Shown here: piece by piece, positions 24,572 through 33,236 of the stretch
Layout: every line of letters begins with the position of its first letter
Numbering within the stretch: position 1 is the first letter of the stretch
NCBI GenBank assembly: GCA_030432655.1
Contig: JAUILA010000030.1
Span: forward strand, 1 to 58,833
DNA: 58,833 nucleotides
Direction of reading: 5' to 3'
Source of the DNA: Bacteroidia bacterium
GTDB lineage: Bacteria; Bacteroidota; Bacteroidia; Cytophagales; Cyclobacteriaceae
Program-made: the position numbers and the translations under genes
The notes under the pieces: generated by a model
Told to the model about the DNA's origin: nothing
Databases searched by the model: none
What the model saw: the letters and a program-made list of their open reading frames with translations, nothing else

Positions 24572-26845
24572 TCACCTGAAATAAAAGCCGATGCTGAAGA
24601 ATGTATTCCAGGAGGATGTTTCGGTATTGCTGGCCACCCCAAAGCTTACCGGCCCGATAATGGACATGTATGACAGCTGCATGCCGTATCCCCAGATACT
24701 GTAAACCCCATCGGTAAATTCATAAATTCCCTGGTCGGCGTCTTCGTAAAACCACTTCATCGGATACAGGGAATTCATATACTGGCTTGCAAGCTCTATG
24801 TAGATATTGGCGATGGGTTCGTATTGAAACAGGATCTCATTGTAAAACAGGTGATTGGTGACATAGGTGATCTGGTCACTGCCCCAGAAGGGCACGCTGT
24901 TTCGAAGTTGCGGACGGAATCCGCCGCTGAATATCTGGTCGTTAAAATAGGGTACGAAGGACGCTATTTCATTCCTGGATTCCAGGAAATTCATTTTCAA
25001 TATGTTTTTCAGTCCCACGGTCAGTTTAGGAGAAATTGCCCACCGGTTGGATTGCTCAATGCTGATCGATAGAAAATCCTCAGGTGAGATAGGTAGCGTG
25101 TTTTCGCCAAGTGAATCAATTAATGTGACTTCATAATCGATCCCGAATGAATATTTAGCTTCCACATTAAGCAAACTTCCGGTGGTTGGGAAGAATTGCT
25201 TGTTTAGTGAATTGTGATTGTATGAGATGAGTGCACTCCAGCTGTTCCATCTGAATTCCCCGATATCCCGGAAATCTTCACCCGCTATCTTAGGCGAAAG
25301 AACGGATTTTTCATGCTGCAGCATGATACCGGTAATGCTGTTTTTTCGGGCAGTCGAAAAAAACCGAAAATACGGATTGAGGTAATCATTTTTGAATGTG
25401 GCCGACAGCTGCCGCCCATCCCCGATCGGAACATCCCCGTTACGATAGTTTAAACCAGCCTGAAGTGCCAGGTTCTGGGTATTTTTAATGTACTTCAGAA
25501 AATTTGCATCCACTCTGAATGTTTCGGCTATATCCACTTCCACGAGTGCCCGGCTGGCAGGCAGAAGGTCGCGTGTAGTATAATTCAGGTTAAGCCCTGC
25601 ACCATTCTCCGTGTCATAATGTAGGGCCACCTTTATCTGACGGGGAGTCGCTTCGTCAAGCGTCAGTTTCAAAATTGTTTTTTCACCTTCCGGTAATAGA
25701 GTATAAATTACTTTATTAAAGTACCTGGTACCATACAGTGCCTCTACCTGTTGTTCAATTTCATGAATAGACAGCAGGCTGTCCCGGCCGAGGTTAAATC
25801 TTCCGGTAACGAATTCTTCCGGAATATTTTCATTGTTCTCTACCACAATTCCGGCAATCCTGAAAGTATCCTGGATGGCTGGGCGGGTAACAGAATAGCC
25901 GGGGGTAAATCCTAATGAATCAGCCAGGATTTGCAACCGTGGGCGTACTTCCTCAGCGGCTTCCGCCCCGCGTTTGATAATTTCCGCCGAACCTTCAAAG
26001 CTGAACGTGGTATATGGGTCCATGACCGGCTCAATAAGCAGGTCGCACTTCAGTTTTTGTTCGCGTGAATCAAAGACCGACATCACAAATGCCGATTGAG
26101 TGAGCACATCGACGGCAGATTCCAGTTTCTCTTCCGGTAGCAGATCGTCACTTACAAATACACCAATTATGATGTCAGCTCCCATATCAAGGCATTCCTG
26201 AACGGGGAAATTGCGGACCAATCCGCCATCAACCATAAAATGACCATCCCGTTTTACTGGTGTGAATACGGATGGTATGGCCATACTGGCACGCAGCGCT
26301 GAGGCAAGCGAACCACTTCGCATGACCACGGGCTCGCCGGTCACGATATCTGTTCCTACACAGGCAAAAGGGATCGGGAGGTTATCAAAATTATCAACAT
26401 CATGCACGTGTCGTGTGACATTGGATAACAGTTCAGATAGTTTTTCTCCGTCGATAAGTCCTTTAGGAAGTTGTATTGACCAGCCGACCAAGCCAAGTTC
26501 GAGCAGGTAACGCTGGTAATATTGTTTTTCAACATAGGTGATCTGGTCCAGCGAAACCTGGTTGCTCAGGAGCTCTGACCAGTTCATGCCGAGCGCGATT
26601 TCTTCAATCTCATCAGCTGAATAACCAGCGGCGTATAATCCTCCGACGATGCTTCCCATGCTGGTCCCGGTGATGTAATCGGGGCGGATGCCCAGTGCTT
26701 CCAGTTCCTTCAGCACCCCGATATGCGCCATTCCCTTTGCGCCGCCTCCGCTAAGCACCAGGCCAATTTTAGGGCGATCCTGTGCGACCAGTGAAGCAGT
26801 AGCCAGCAATAACAACAGGAGCAGATGCAGGAATGGTTTTCGCAT
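24572..26845 (-). CDS. Patatin-like phospholipase with POTRA and beta-barrel (type Vd-like)
   Basis: 757 residues, signal peptide to about residue 21. The patatin domain (24-310) has the oxyanion loop LVLSGGGAKGMAHIGVL, the nucleophile Ser62 in GTSMG and Asp206 in FMVDGGLVRNFPV, the Ser-Asp dyad of a phospholipase A. Residues about 325-400 resemble a POTRA domain (RIAGIVVENNENIPEEFVTG), and the C-terminal 350 residues are strand-rich, ending FFSIGFYFR, as in an Omp85-type barrel. This order (patatin, POTRA, barrel) is that of type Vd autotransporters such as PlpD. Whether the patatin is released or stays anchored cannot be told. It is transcribed alone after the ECF operon terminator. Confidence 0.9.
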   Translation of the reverse strand: MRKPFLHLLLLLLLATASLVAQDRPKIGLVLSGGGAKGMAHIGVLKELEALGIRPDYITGTSMGSIVGGLYAAGYSADEIEEIALGMNWSELLSNQVSLDQITYVEKQYYQRYLLELGLVGWSIQLPKGLIDGEKLSELLSNVTRHVHDVDNFDNLPIPFACVGTDIVTGEPVVMRSGSLASALRASMAIPSVFTPVKRDGHFMVDGGLVRNFPVQECLDMGADIIIGVFVSDDLLPEEKLESAVDVLTQSAFVMSVFDSREQKLKCDLLIEPVMDPYTTFSFEGSAEIIKRGAEAAEEVRPRLQILADSLGFTPGYSVTRPAIQDTFRIAGIVVENNENIPEEFVTGRFNLGRDSLLSIHEIEQQVEALYGTRYFNKVIYTLLPEGEKTILKLTLDEATPRQIKVALHYDTENGAGLNLNYTTRDLLPASRALVEVDIAETFRVDANFLKYIKNTQNLALQAGLNYRNGDVPIGDGRQLSATFKNDYLNPYFRFFSTARKNSITGIMLQHEKSVLSPKIAGEDFRDIGEFRWNSWSALISYNHNSLNKQFFPTTGSLLNVEAKYSFGIDYEVTLIDSLGENTLPISPEDFLSISIEQSNRWAISPKLTVGLKNILKMNFLESRNEIASFVPYFNDQIFSGGFRPQLRNSVPFWGSDQITYVTNHLFYNEILFQYEPIANIYIELASQYMNSLYPMKWFYEDADQGIYEFTDGVYSIWGYGMQLSYMSIIGPVSFGVASNTETSSWNTFFSIGFYFR

Positions 26846-26882
26846 GATTCTGTTGTTAAAATACTTTATTTCAGCAGGAACG

Positions 26883-26913
26883 AAAAAAAGCCGGATAAAA
26901 TCTTTTATCCGGC
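26883..26913 (-). terminator. Rho-independent terminator of the ECF operon
   Basis: GCCGGATAAAA (26890-26900) and TTTTATCCGGC (26903-26913) form a perfect 11-bp stem with a 2-nt loop. On the minus strand it is followed by T7 (26883-26889). It lies 26 bp after the stop of the LTxxQ protein. Confidence 0.9.
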
Positions 26914-26939
26914 CCCAGGGAATAAGTTGTTATTTTGAA

Positions 26940-27590
26940 TTATTTGAGTTGTATAATAATTACGCCGTTCTTCCCTTTTTCTCCGTATACGGCGGTTGCC
27001 TTTTCTCCCTTAAGTACTTCAATACTTTCAATCTGATTAGGATCATACGCCTTGAGATTGCTGACAACTTTTTCTTCGTACTCATTTTTAATGATGTAGA
27101 GCGGCTGGCCGTCATCCGCGACTTTCCCGTTCACTTTTACAATGACCCGTGGGTCCTGGTTAACGGATGAGATGATTTCATACCCTTTGGTGGATTCCGT
27201 TTTGTGTTCATTCAGGTAATCCTGTTGCTCCCGGGTCAGTATATTTTTGATCTTGAGCATCGTTGCCAACCGCATGCGCTTGATCTCATTCTCCAGTATC
27301 AGAAGTTCTTCAAGTTTTTTCTCGGCAACATCCACATCCACGTTTGGTGCTGACATGAGTTCTTCCAGGGCAACCATTTTAGCATCCAGATCCCATTTGA
27401 ATTCATTGTAAGACATAACACTGCTGTTATATATTTCCTTGATCTGTTTTGCCTGGTCATCAGTCAGCGAGATCTTCTCCTTGTACTTAAAGATGAGGTC
27501 GGGAGAATATAAATGGTCCTTGAATATTTCCTGGGCCATCAGCGAACTGCTCAGGAAGAGAAATATTAGTAGTATTCGAAACGTTTTCAT
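26940..27590 (-). CDS. LTxxQ (Spy/CpxP-like) protein with SusC-plug-like C-terminal tail
   Basis: I start at 27590 (MKTFRILLIFLFLSSSLMAQ), a signal peptide, giving 216 residues. The mature protein has two LTxxQ motifs, LTDDQAKQIKEIY and LTREQQDYLNEH, separated by a charged helix, the signature of the Spy/CpxP/CnrX-like periplasmic helical hairpin. The last 30 residues (DPNQIESIEVLKGEKATAVY, then 'GEKGKNGVIIIQL') copy the plug end of TonB-dependent SusC-type receptors ('I.siEVLKg..a.a.YG..g.nGvIi'). Such a plug tail on a Spy-like helical protein is odd. It is the last gene of the ECF sigma operon, 10 bp after the membrane protein gene. Confidence 0.8.
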   Translation of the reverse strand: MKTFRILLIFLFLSSSLMAQEIFKDHLYSPDLIFKYKEKISLTDDQAKQIKEIYNSSVMSYNEFKWDLDAKMVALEELMSAPNVDVDVAEKKLEELLILENEIKRMRLATMLKIKNILTREQQDYLNEHKTESTKGYEIISSVNQDPRVIVKVNGKVADDGQPLYIIKNEYEEKVVSNLKAYDPNQIESIEVLKGEKATAVYGEKGKNGVIIIQLK

Positions 27591-27600
27591 TATTCTTTTT

Positions 27601-28032
27601 TTAGTTAAAATCATCAGATAAATAATCGGAGGGTGCTTCCCAGTCCAGGAATTCTTCCTGTTCAGGTTCCGAGAGTGCATTGGTCACGGTCGGGGAATTA
27701 CTGGTGTCGAGGATCAGTTCGATTTCCTTCCGGGTTTCCTTTTCCGTGAAGAAAATCTGGAAAATGGCGATCAGGGAAATTACCGCAGCGATACCGGTAA
27801 GCCAGTAGCGGTTTTTGCCTCCCGGGATAACATGGACATCCGCGTCCTTCACATTAGTAATGGAGTCAAGGAACTCATCGTCAAGGATCGTTTCTATATC
27901 CGAAATATTCTTTTCTATATCCCCGACCACCGAATCGATAAACTCGTCAAATCCGGGGAAGCTTTCCTTTTCTTCTTCCGATTTGTATTCCCGGAAAAAT
28001 TTATCGACGATATCCTTATTCGTATTTTGCAT
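27601..28032 (-). CDS. Single-pass membrane protein, probable anti-sigma factor
   Basis: 143 residues. An acidic cytoplasmic N-terminus (1-75) rich in Glu/Asp, a single membrane helix (about 76-95, WLTGIAAVISLIAIFQIFF), and a short periplasmic tail. It has no zinc-binding HxxxCxxC (ZAS) motif, so it is not a classical ZAS-type anti-sigma. The gene overlaps the sigma gene by 17 bp and is followed by the LTxxQ protein, exactly where anti-sigma genes sit. The role is inferred from position and topology only. Confidence 0.65.
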   Translation of the reverse strand: MQNTNKDIVDKFFREYKSEEEKESFPGFDEFIDSVVGDIEKNISDIETILDDEFLDSITNVKDADVHVIPGGKNRYWLTGIAAVISLIAIFQIFFTEKETRKEIELILDTSNSPTVTNALSEPEQEEFLDWEAPSDYLSDDFN

Positions 28033-28498
28033 TTTCCCTTATTAATAAATTCTTTAAATTTTCTTTACCCCTTGCGTAATGGGTTCGTACGGAGCCAATG
28101 GATATTTGCAATACATCGGCTACTTCTTCCAGGGTCATTTCGTGGTAGAAGTATAGCAAAAGTACTTCTGCCTGGCGTCCGGGTAATCTACGGATCACCT
28201 CGCGATAGTCCCTGTTTGCCGGAAGTTCTTCGTCTGTGGCAACGTCCACTTCATCCAGGGATGAAAAGTTTTTCGTCTGCCTCAGCTGATCGATGGCTGT
28301 ATACCGGATTACCGAGAACAGCCAGGTCCTGAAAGAAGCGTTACCGTTCCAGGTCGCCCTGCCTTCAAGTGTTTTTAAATAGGTCATTTGAAGAACTTCC
28401 TGCGCCAGTTCATCATCGTAATAGCAGCACTGCCGTGCCCACCTGAAGGCGGCCGCGTGATGTTCTTTTAATTGTGTTCGAACGGATTCTGCTGTCAT
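28016..28498 (-). CDS. ECF-type RNA polymerase sigma factor
   Basis: 160 residues with the two conserved parts of ECF sigma factors: region 2 (YYDDELAQEVLQMTYLKTLE through FRTWLFSVIRYTAIDQLRQ) for -10 binding and core RNA polymerase, and region 4 (LPGRQAEVLLLYFYHEMTLE, then VADVLQISIGSVRTHYARGK) for -35 recognition. First gene of the operon with the anti-sigma-like membrane protein and the LTxxQ protein. The promoter it recognises is not visible here, though its own operon is the obvious candidate. Confidence 0.95.
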   Translation of the reverse strand: MTAESVRTQLKEHHAAAFRWARQCCYYDDELAQEVLQMTYLKTLEGRATWNGNASFRTWLFSVIRYTAIDQLRQTKNFSSLDEVDVATDEELPANRDYREVIRRLPGRQAEVLLLYFYHEMTLEEVADVLQISIGSVRTHYARGKENLKNLLIRENAKYE

Positions 28499-28554
28499 TA
28501 CACCTGTATGTCGGAGAAAACCTGATTTATATGACAGACGCTGGAAATTTTTTT

Positions 28555-29565
28555 TCAGGAATGTACGTGTTCCACCGATCCTGAGTCTGCACTTTTAACC
28601 AGGGCATCGATAATGCGCATATTGGCCAGTGCATCGGACAGGGGAGTGGGAACGTCAGAGTTGTCCAGGATGGAGCGGGCAAAATAATCAGCCTGTAAGG
28701 TATACTGGTCCGCCATGTCCACAGCGATTTCCTCACTGCCCTTGTCCGTTTCGACCAGGAGCCGGCATGTATGATCTGCAGGCACGTTCACCGGGAGGTC
28801 TACGTGAATCCGCCCAGAAGACCCCAGAATTTCGACATGCTGGGCCGGATGACTCATGGTACTGCATTGAAATGAGGCATGGAGCCCGTTTCCAAAGTCA
28901 AGAATTCCCGTAGTGAGTATATCGACCTTATATTGCGGATGATTAGTCATGAATGCGGATACCCGTTGCGGTTCCCTTCCGGTAAGCCAGCGCGCAAATG
29001 AAATGCAATAACAACCAATGTCCATGAGTCCGCCGCCTCCTTTTTCCGGGTCGCTTCGGATGTTATCCGGATCATCCTTGTAATAGGTGAACACCGAATT
29101 GACAGAAACGATATTTCCGATTTTACCGCTGTCAACCAGGCTCTTCACCAGCTGCCACTGCGGGTGGAAGCGGTACATGAACGCCTCCATCACTTTAATT
29201 TCAGGATGCTTCACCGTATGCTGAATCAAGTGATCCGTTTCCCTGGCATTCAATCCGATCGGTTTCTCGCATAAAACATGCTTGCCGGCTTTAATGGCCT
29301 TCATGGTCCACGGAATATGCATGTTGTTGGGAAGGGGATTATAAATAGCATCGATTTCCGGGGAGGTCAGTAATTCGTCATAGCTCCCGTAATGAAATGG
29401 TATCGAAAACTCATTTGCCAGTGCTTCGGCCTTTTCAGAATTCCTGCTGGCAATAGCAGTTACTTTTCCAAAGTGGCTCTTTTGGATAGCGGGAATCACA
29501 TGCTTACGTGCGATCTTCGCCGAGCTTAAAATACCCCAGCGGATTTTTCCTGAAGAATCACTCAT
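28555..29565 (-). CDS. Gfo/Idh/MocA-family oxidoreductase
   Basis: 336 residues. Rossmann NAD(P) motif near residue 10 (IRWGILSSAKIARKHVIPAI). The catalytic-lysine motif ECKP is here LCEKPIGLNA with Lys101, as in sugar dehydrogenases of the family. The C-terminal beta-sheet domain follows (GGGLMDIGCYCISFARWL, in which the usual D-x-G-x-H has Cys or Tyr in place of His). Most relatives oxidise or reduce sugars or cyclitols at C1 or C3. The substrate cannot be assigned. It is a single gene upstream of, and in the same direction as, the ECF operon. Confidence 0.9.
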   Translation of the reverse strand: MSDSSGKIRWGILSSAKIARKHVIPAIQKSHFGKVTAIASRNSEKAEALANEFSIPFHYGSYDELLTSPEIDAIYNPLPNNMHIPWTMKAIKAGKHVLCEKPIGLNARETDHLIQHTVKHPEIKVMEAFMYRFHPQWQLVKSLVDSGKIGNIVSVNSVFTYYKDDPDNIRSDPEKGGGGLMDIGCYCISFARWLTGREPQRVSAFMTNHPQYKVDILTTGILDFGNGLHASFQCSTMSHPAQHVEILGSSGRIHVDLPVNVPADHTCRLLVETDKGSEEIAVDMADQYTLQADYFARSILDNSDVPTPLSDALANMRIIDALVKSADSGSVEHVHS

Positions 29566-29746
29566 GCGGGAAATTGGTGAGTGGAAATACGTCCTCTGGA
29601 GTTTCTGCTATGTCAAATACATGAAATGTTTTATACATAACCATCAGGATTGATTCGGTAATTTACGAATAAATGATCTTGATGCCAAGGATCGGCAATG
29701 AAGGAATGCTACACCAATTACATAAATTCTGTAACTTATCACCAAG

Positions 29747-30844
29747 ATGATGATGACCAGGAATTCCGGATTGATCCGCACCACAATGGTGTGTATTCTG
29801 CTGACCATTTTTGTATTGTTGCTCATATATGCTCAGCAGATTCTGATTCCGCTCACATGGGCGCTGTTGTTTGCCTTTGTATTATTTCCTGTAAGTGAAT
29901 TTCTCGAAAAAAAGGGCATTGGCCGGACCTGGTCTTCAGTCCTTGTTACCGTTCTGTTTACTATTATCAGTGGTGTGATCCTTTTTTACCTGGTCTACCA
30001 GGCGGTACGAATACTCCAGCAGGAGGGCTCGATGCTCAGGGATGTGCAGCTCGGATTTGAAAATGTAAGTCAGTACCTGAAAGATACGTTTGGTATTTCC
30101 CTCAAGGAAGGGGAGGGAGCTACCTTTGACCTGGCAGGACGGGCGTTGAATTTTGTAGCGGGCGAAATAAGTCAGATCGGAAAGAATATTGTGACCATTA
30201 CGCTTATTCCAATGTTCCTCTTTTTCCTGCTCCTGTACCGTGATATTGCCCACCAGTTTACGGAAGCGAGGTACGATGGAAGCAGGTTGCAGCGGATAAA
30301 CCTGTTTTTCGGAGAAATGAGGTCCTCGATCCAGAATTACCTCGTAGGAACCCTGATCCTGACCGGGGTAACCTCCCTCATGGCCCTTATCATCCTGCTC
30401 CTTTTTGGAATTAAGTATGCCTTCTTCTTCAGTATTTTTATTGCCATTCTCAACCTCATTCCCTATATCGGGAATCTTGCGGCCTTTGTCGTTGTCCTGT
30501 TTTTTGTCTGGGTCACCAAACAGGATCCCTATACTGTTTTGTTTGTGGGTCTTGCCTTGTATGCAGCTAACCTGGTTCAGGAGAACTTCCTGCGTCCTAA
30601 GCTGGTAGGCGATAAAATGGAAATGAATGCCATGGTCGTATTCACCGCGGTGATTGTTGGTGGTATGATCTGGGGATTTTCAGGAATGGTATTGTTCATT
30701 CCGATGATGGGAATGCTCAAAGCACTTTTTGACAGCAACCCAAAGTGGAATGCCTACAGCATCTTTTTTGAATCAGGCAAACAAAAGACGTCGGATACAG
30801 ACCCACCACAAGGGGATGCGCAGGTGAACGGGAATAAGCAATAA
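29747..30844 (+). CDS. AI-2E family transporter
   Basis: 365 residues with about eight membrane helices: two near the N-terminus (about 15-50), one near 60-83, then helices from about 145 onward to 325. The region 'LIFTGVTSLMALIILLLFGI'-like (here ILTGVTSLMALIILLLFGIK) and 'IAILNLIPYIGNLAAFVVVL' match the AI-2E/YdbI family ('P.iG.....p.'). The family is named for autoinducer-2 export but many members have been linked to Na+/H+ antiport, so the substrate is open. Three consecutive ATG codons begin the frame; the first is used. It is divergent from the Gfo/Idh gene with a 181-bp gap. Confidence 0.9.
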   Translation: MMMTRNSGLIRTTMVCILLTIFVLLLIYAQQILIPLTWALLFAFVLFPVSEFLEKKGIGRTWSSVLVTVLFTIISGVILFYLVYQAVRILQQEGSMLRDVQLGFENVSQYLKDTFGISLKEGEGATFDLAGRALNFVAGEISQIGKNIVTITLIPMFLFFLLLYRDIAHQFTEARYDGSRLQRINLFFGEMRSSIQNYLVGTLILTGVTSLMALIILLLFGIKYAFFFSIFIAILNLIPYIGNLAAFVVVLFFVWVTKQDPYTVLFVGLALYAANLVQENFLRPKLVGDKMEMNAMVVFTAVIVGGMIWGFSGMVLFIPMMGMLKALFDSNPKWNAYSIFFESGKQKTSDTDPPQGDAQVNGNKQ

Positions 30845-30914
30845 TTATTTCTTTAATTGGTCTGGTGATTACGCGCTCAGGTGTGTAACTTTTTGACTAT
30901 GTTGAAGTTAATCC

Positions 30915-33236
30915 ATGCCTGTTAATATCTTAAAGCGAGTTCGCCCCCTTTTCCGGTATCTGCTGGCAGGTTTTATTGTCCTGTCGGTGGTTTTTCTGTG
31001 GACACTTCCTGTGATGATTGAGTATTATATTGAAAAACATGATAAGGAATGGTTTGGGCGTGAACTGGAAATGGAAGATATCGATCTGTATTTATTCTCA
31101 GGCAAAATGGTGATCGAAGGACTGACCTTGTTTGAAAAAGATTCAGAACAAGCATTTGTCTCTCTGGCCAGAGCTGAAACGAATGTAGCGATGCTGTCCC
31201 TGATGAGGCCACTGTATGAATTTGATTACCTGCTCATCCAATCGCCGGTTGCGCATATACGGCAAAATGGTGAGATATTCAATTTTGATGACCTGCTGGC
31301 ATTAACGGGCTCTGCGGATTCAGCTGCTGCGGACGAGCCAACCGAATATATCATAAGAAATATTCAGCTTAGTGACGGAAAGCTGTCCTATGAAGACATT
31401 GAACTGTCTGCCCTTATTGAACTGGAGAATATTGATGCGACCGTTCCTGTTCTGGATTACCGGGACCCGAAGATTTCCTATGATTTGCATATGTTTCAGA
31501 AGCAGGGAGGGGAGCTGACCATCGGCGGACTGGTCAATTGGGAGGAATACATAAATTTCAATAAGATAGGAATCACTGACTGGGCCCTTTATCCTTACCA
31601 GAACTACCTTACCTCTTATCTCAATATTAAGCATTTCGATGCTGCGCTGAATGGCGACTTCCGGTTTGGTGGAAATTACAGTGAATCTGGTTATGTGGCC
31701 AGTTCAGGTACCTTAGACCTGAATGACTTTGAGCTGGTTGATGCCCGGGGCGACAGCCTGTTGCAGGTGAAGGCGACCCGGTTAAAAGTAGATACAGTTA
31801 ATACAGCTGAAAGTTTGTATGATGTCGATTATCTTGTCTTGGACCAACCATCCGTGTTATTCAAATATTATGAATCAACCGACAATTTTACCAGCCTTTA
31901 CATGGATACCTTATCCACGGAAACACTGGATACAGTTCGCCTGGACCGGCAGGAGGTCGTTTTCGAAAATCCCTTTCAATATGTTTCGGATCAGCTCCGG
32001 TATTTTGTGAACCGCGATGTGCTGGATCGCTTTGAGATAGATTCGGCGCTCATTGCGGGCGGACATATAAATTTCCAGGATTATTCTAACCTGGAGGAAG
32101 CGGTAATTGTCATGGATGATTTCCACGCACGACTGGACGGCGTGACCCGTACCGATTCGTTGCTGAAGGTTACCATGCAGAGCAAGGTGAATAAGTTTGG
32201 GAACCTGTATGGCGACCTGGCTCTGGACCGCAGTACATTGACGGATTTCACATTTACCATGGATGTTGAAAATTTCTATATTTCTGCATTCGACCCGTAC
32301 TCAAAACATTACACCGCGCACCCGGTCTGGGAAGGGAACCTCAATATATCCAGTTCGACCACTGTATATCAACGACAGCTTAACAGCAGTAATCATCTGC
32401 TGATCATCCAGCCCGAGGTGGGTAAGAAGCTGGACGCAGACCCGGAATACAATATCCCTTTGCGTTTCGCTTTTGGTTTGCTTAAGGATGTGGAAGGGAA
32501 TGTGGAGCTAGAGCTTCCGATCGAAGGTAATCTCGATGATCCGGAGTACAAAGTGGGAAAAGTAATTCTCAAAGTATTGATGAATGTGCTTAGTAAAGCG
32601 GTGGCTTCACCCTACAAACTGCTGGCAAGAACCTTCGATGCCGATGAGGAGGACTTGCGTTCTGTTCGTTTTGACCCTGATCAGGACTCCCTGGCAGCCC
32701 CGCAGCTCAAATCCCTGAACCTGCTTTCAAGGGTACTTGAGAACAAGGAAGACCTGAAAGCGTCTCTGGAATATGCGCTGAATGAAAAAGAGGAAAAGGA
32801 TGCGCTGGCGCTGAAGCAAATCAAAGAGCAATTTATTAACGGCCTTTCCGACTCCCTTGCCTCGGTTTATCCGAATGAGGATGCTGTGGATAATGCCGAT
32901 TCCCTGTTTGTATCTTATCTGCAGGATCAGACCGGGGCGGTAGGCAGTATGACAGTCCCCCAAATGTGCCGGGACCTGGTGGGGGAGGAGCAACTTAACG
33001 AACGCATAGCAAGGTTAAGGGAAATACATCAAACGCTGGTTCGAAATTACTTGTTCGAAGAGAAGGAATTTGCCGAAGACCGTATTGTCATCCTCGAATC
33101 CGAAGACCAGGAAAAGATTTCTTCCGTACTCCGACCGACATTCTTTATTAATTTTGATGCGACTGATTATCAGCAGCCGGACAGTGTTGCCGGTCCGGAG
33201 CCGCTGGTCCAGCCTCAGCCTGTAGCCGGAAATTAG
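30915..33236 (+). CDS. DUF748 / AsmA-like envelope protein
   Basis: 773 residues with one N-terminal membrane helix (about 15-38) and a large periplasmic part. The pattern 'VNIAMLSLMRPLYEFDYLLI'-like (here TNVAMLSLMRPLYEFDYLLI) and the C-terminal 'DVEGNVELELPIEGNLDDPE' with 'YKVGKVILKVLMNVLSKAVA' are diagnostic of DUF748 proteins, which are related to AsmA and have a long beta-groove. Members are thought to help lipids or outer-membrane proteins cross the periplasm. Encoded 70 bp after the AI-2E gene and overlapping the end of the convergent RidA gene by 4 bp. Confidence 0.87.
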   Translation: MPVNILKRVRPLFRYLLAGFIVLSVVFLWTLPVMIEYYIEKHDKEWFGRELEMEDIDLYLFSGKMVIEGLTLFEKDSEQAFVSLARAETNVAMLSLMRPLYEFDYLLIQSPVAHIRQNGEIFNFDDLLALTGSADSAAADEPTEYIIRNIQLSDGKLSYEDIELSALIELENIDATVPVLDYRDPKISYDLHMFQKQGGELTIGGLVNWEEYINFNKIGITDWALYPYQNYLTSYLNIKHFDAALNGDFRFGGNYSESGYVASSGTLDLNDFELVDARGDSLLQVKATRLKVDTVNTAESLYDVDYLVLDQPSVLFKYYESTDNFTSLYMDTLSTETLDTVRLDRQEVVFENPFQYVSDQLRYFVNRDVLDRFEIDSALIAGGHINFQDYSNLEEAVIVMDDFHARLDGVTRTDSLLKVTMQSKVNKFGNLYGDLALDRSTLTDFTFTMDVENFYISAFDPYSKHYTAHPVWEGNLNISSSTTVYQRQLNSSNHLLIIQPEVGKKLDADPEYNIPLRFAFGLLKDVEGNVELELPIEGNLDDPEYKVGKVILKVLMNVLSKAVASPYKLLARTFDADEEDLRSVRFDPDQDSLAAPQLKSLNLLSRVLENKEDLKASLEYALNEKEEKDALALKQIKEQFINGLSDSLASVYPNEDAVDNADSLFVSYLQDQTGAVGSMTVPQMCRDLVGEEQLNERIARLREIHQTLVRNYLFEEKEFAEDRIVILESEDQEKISSVLRPTFFINFDATDYQQPDSVAGPEPLVQPQPVAGN

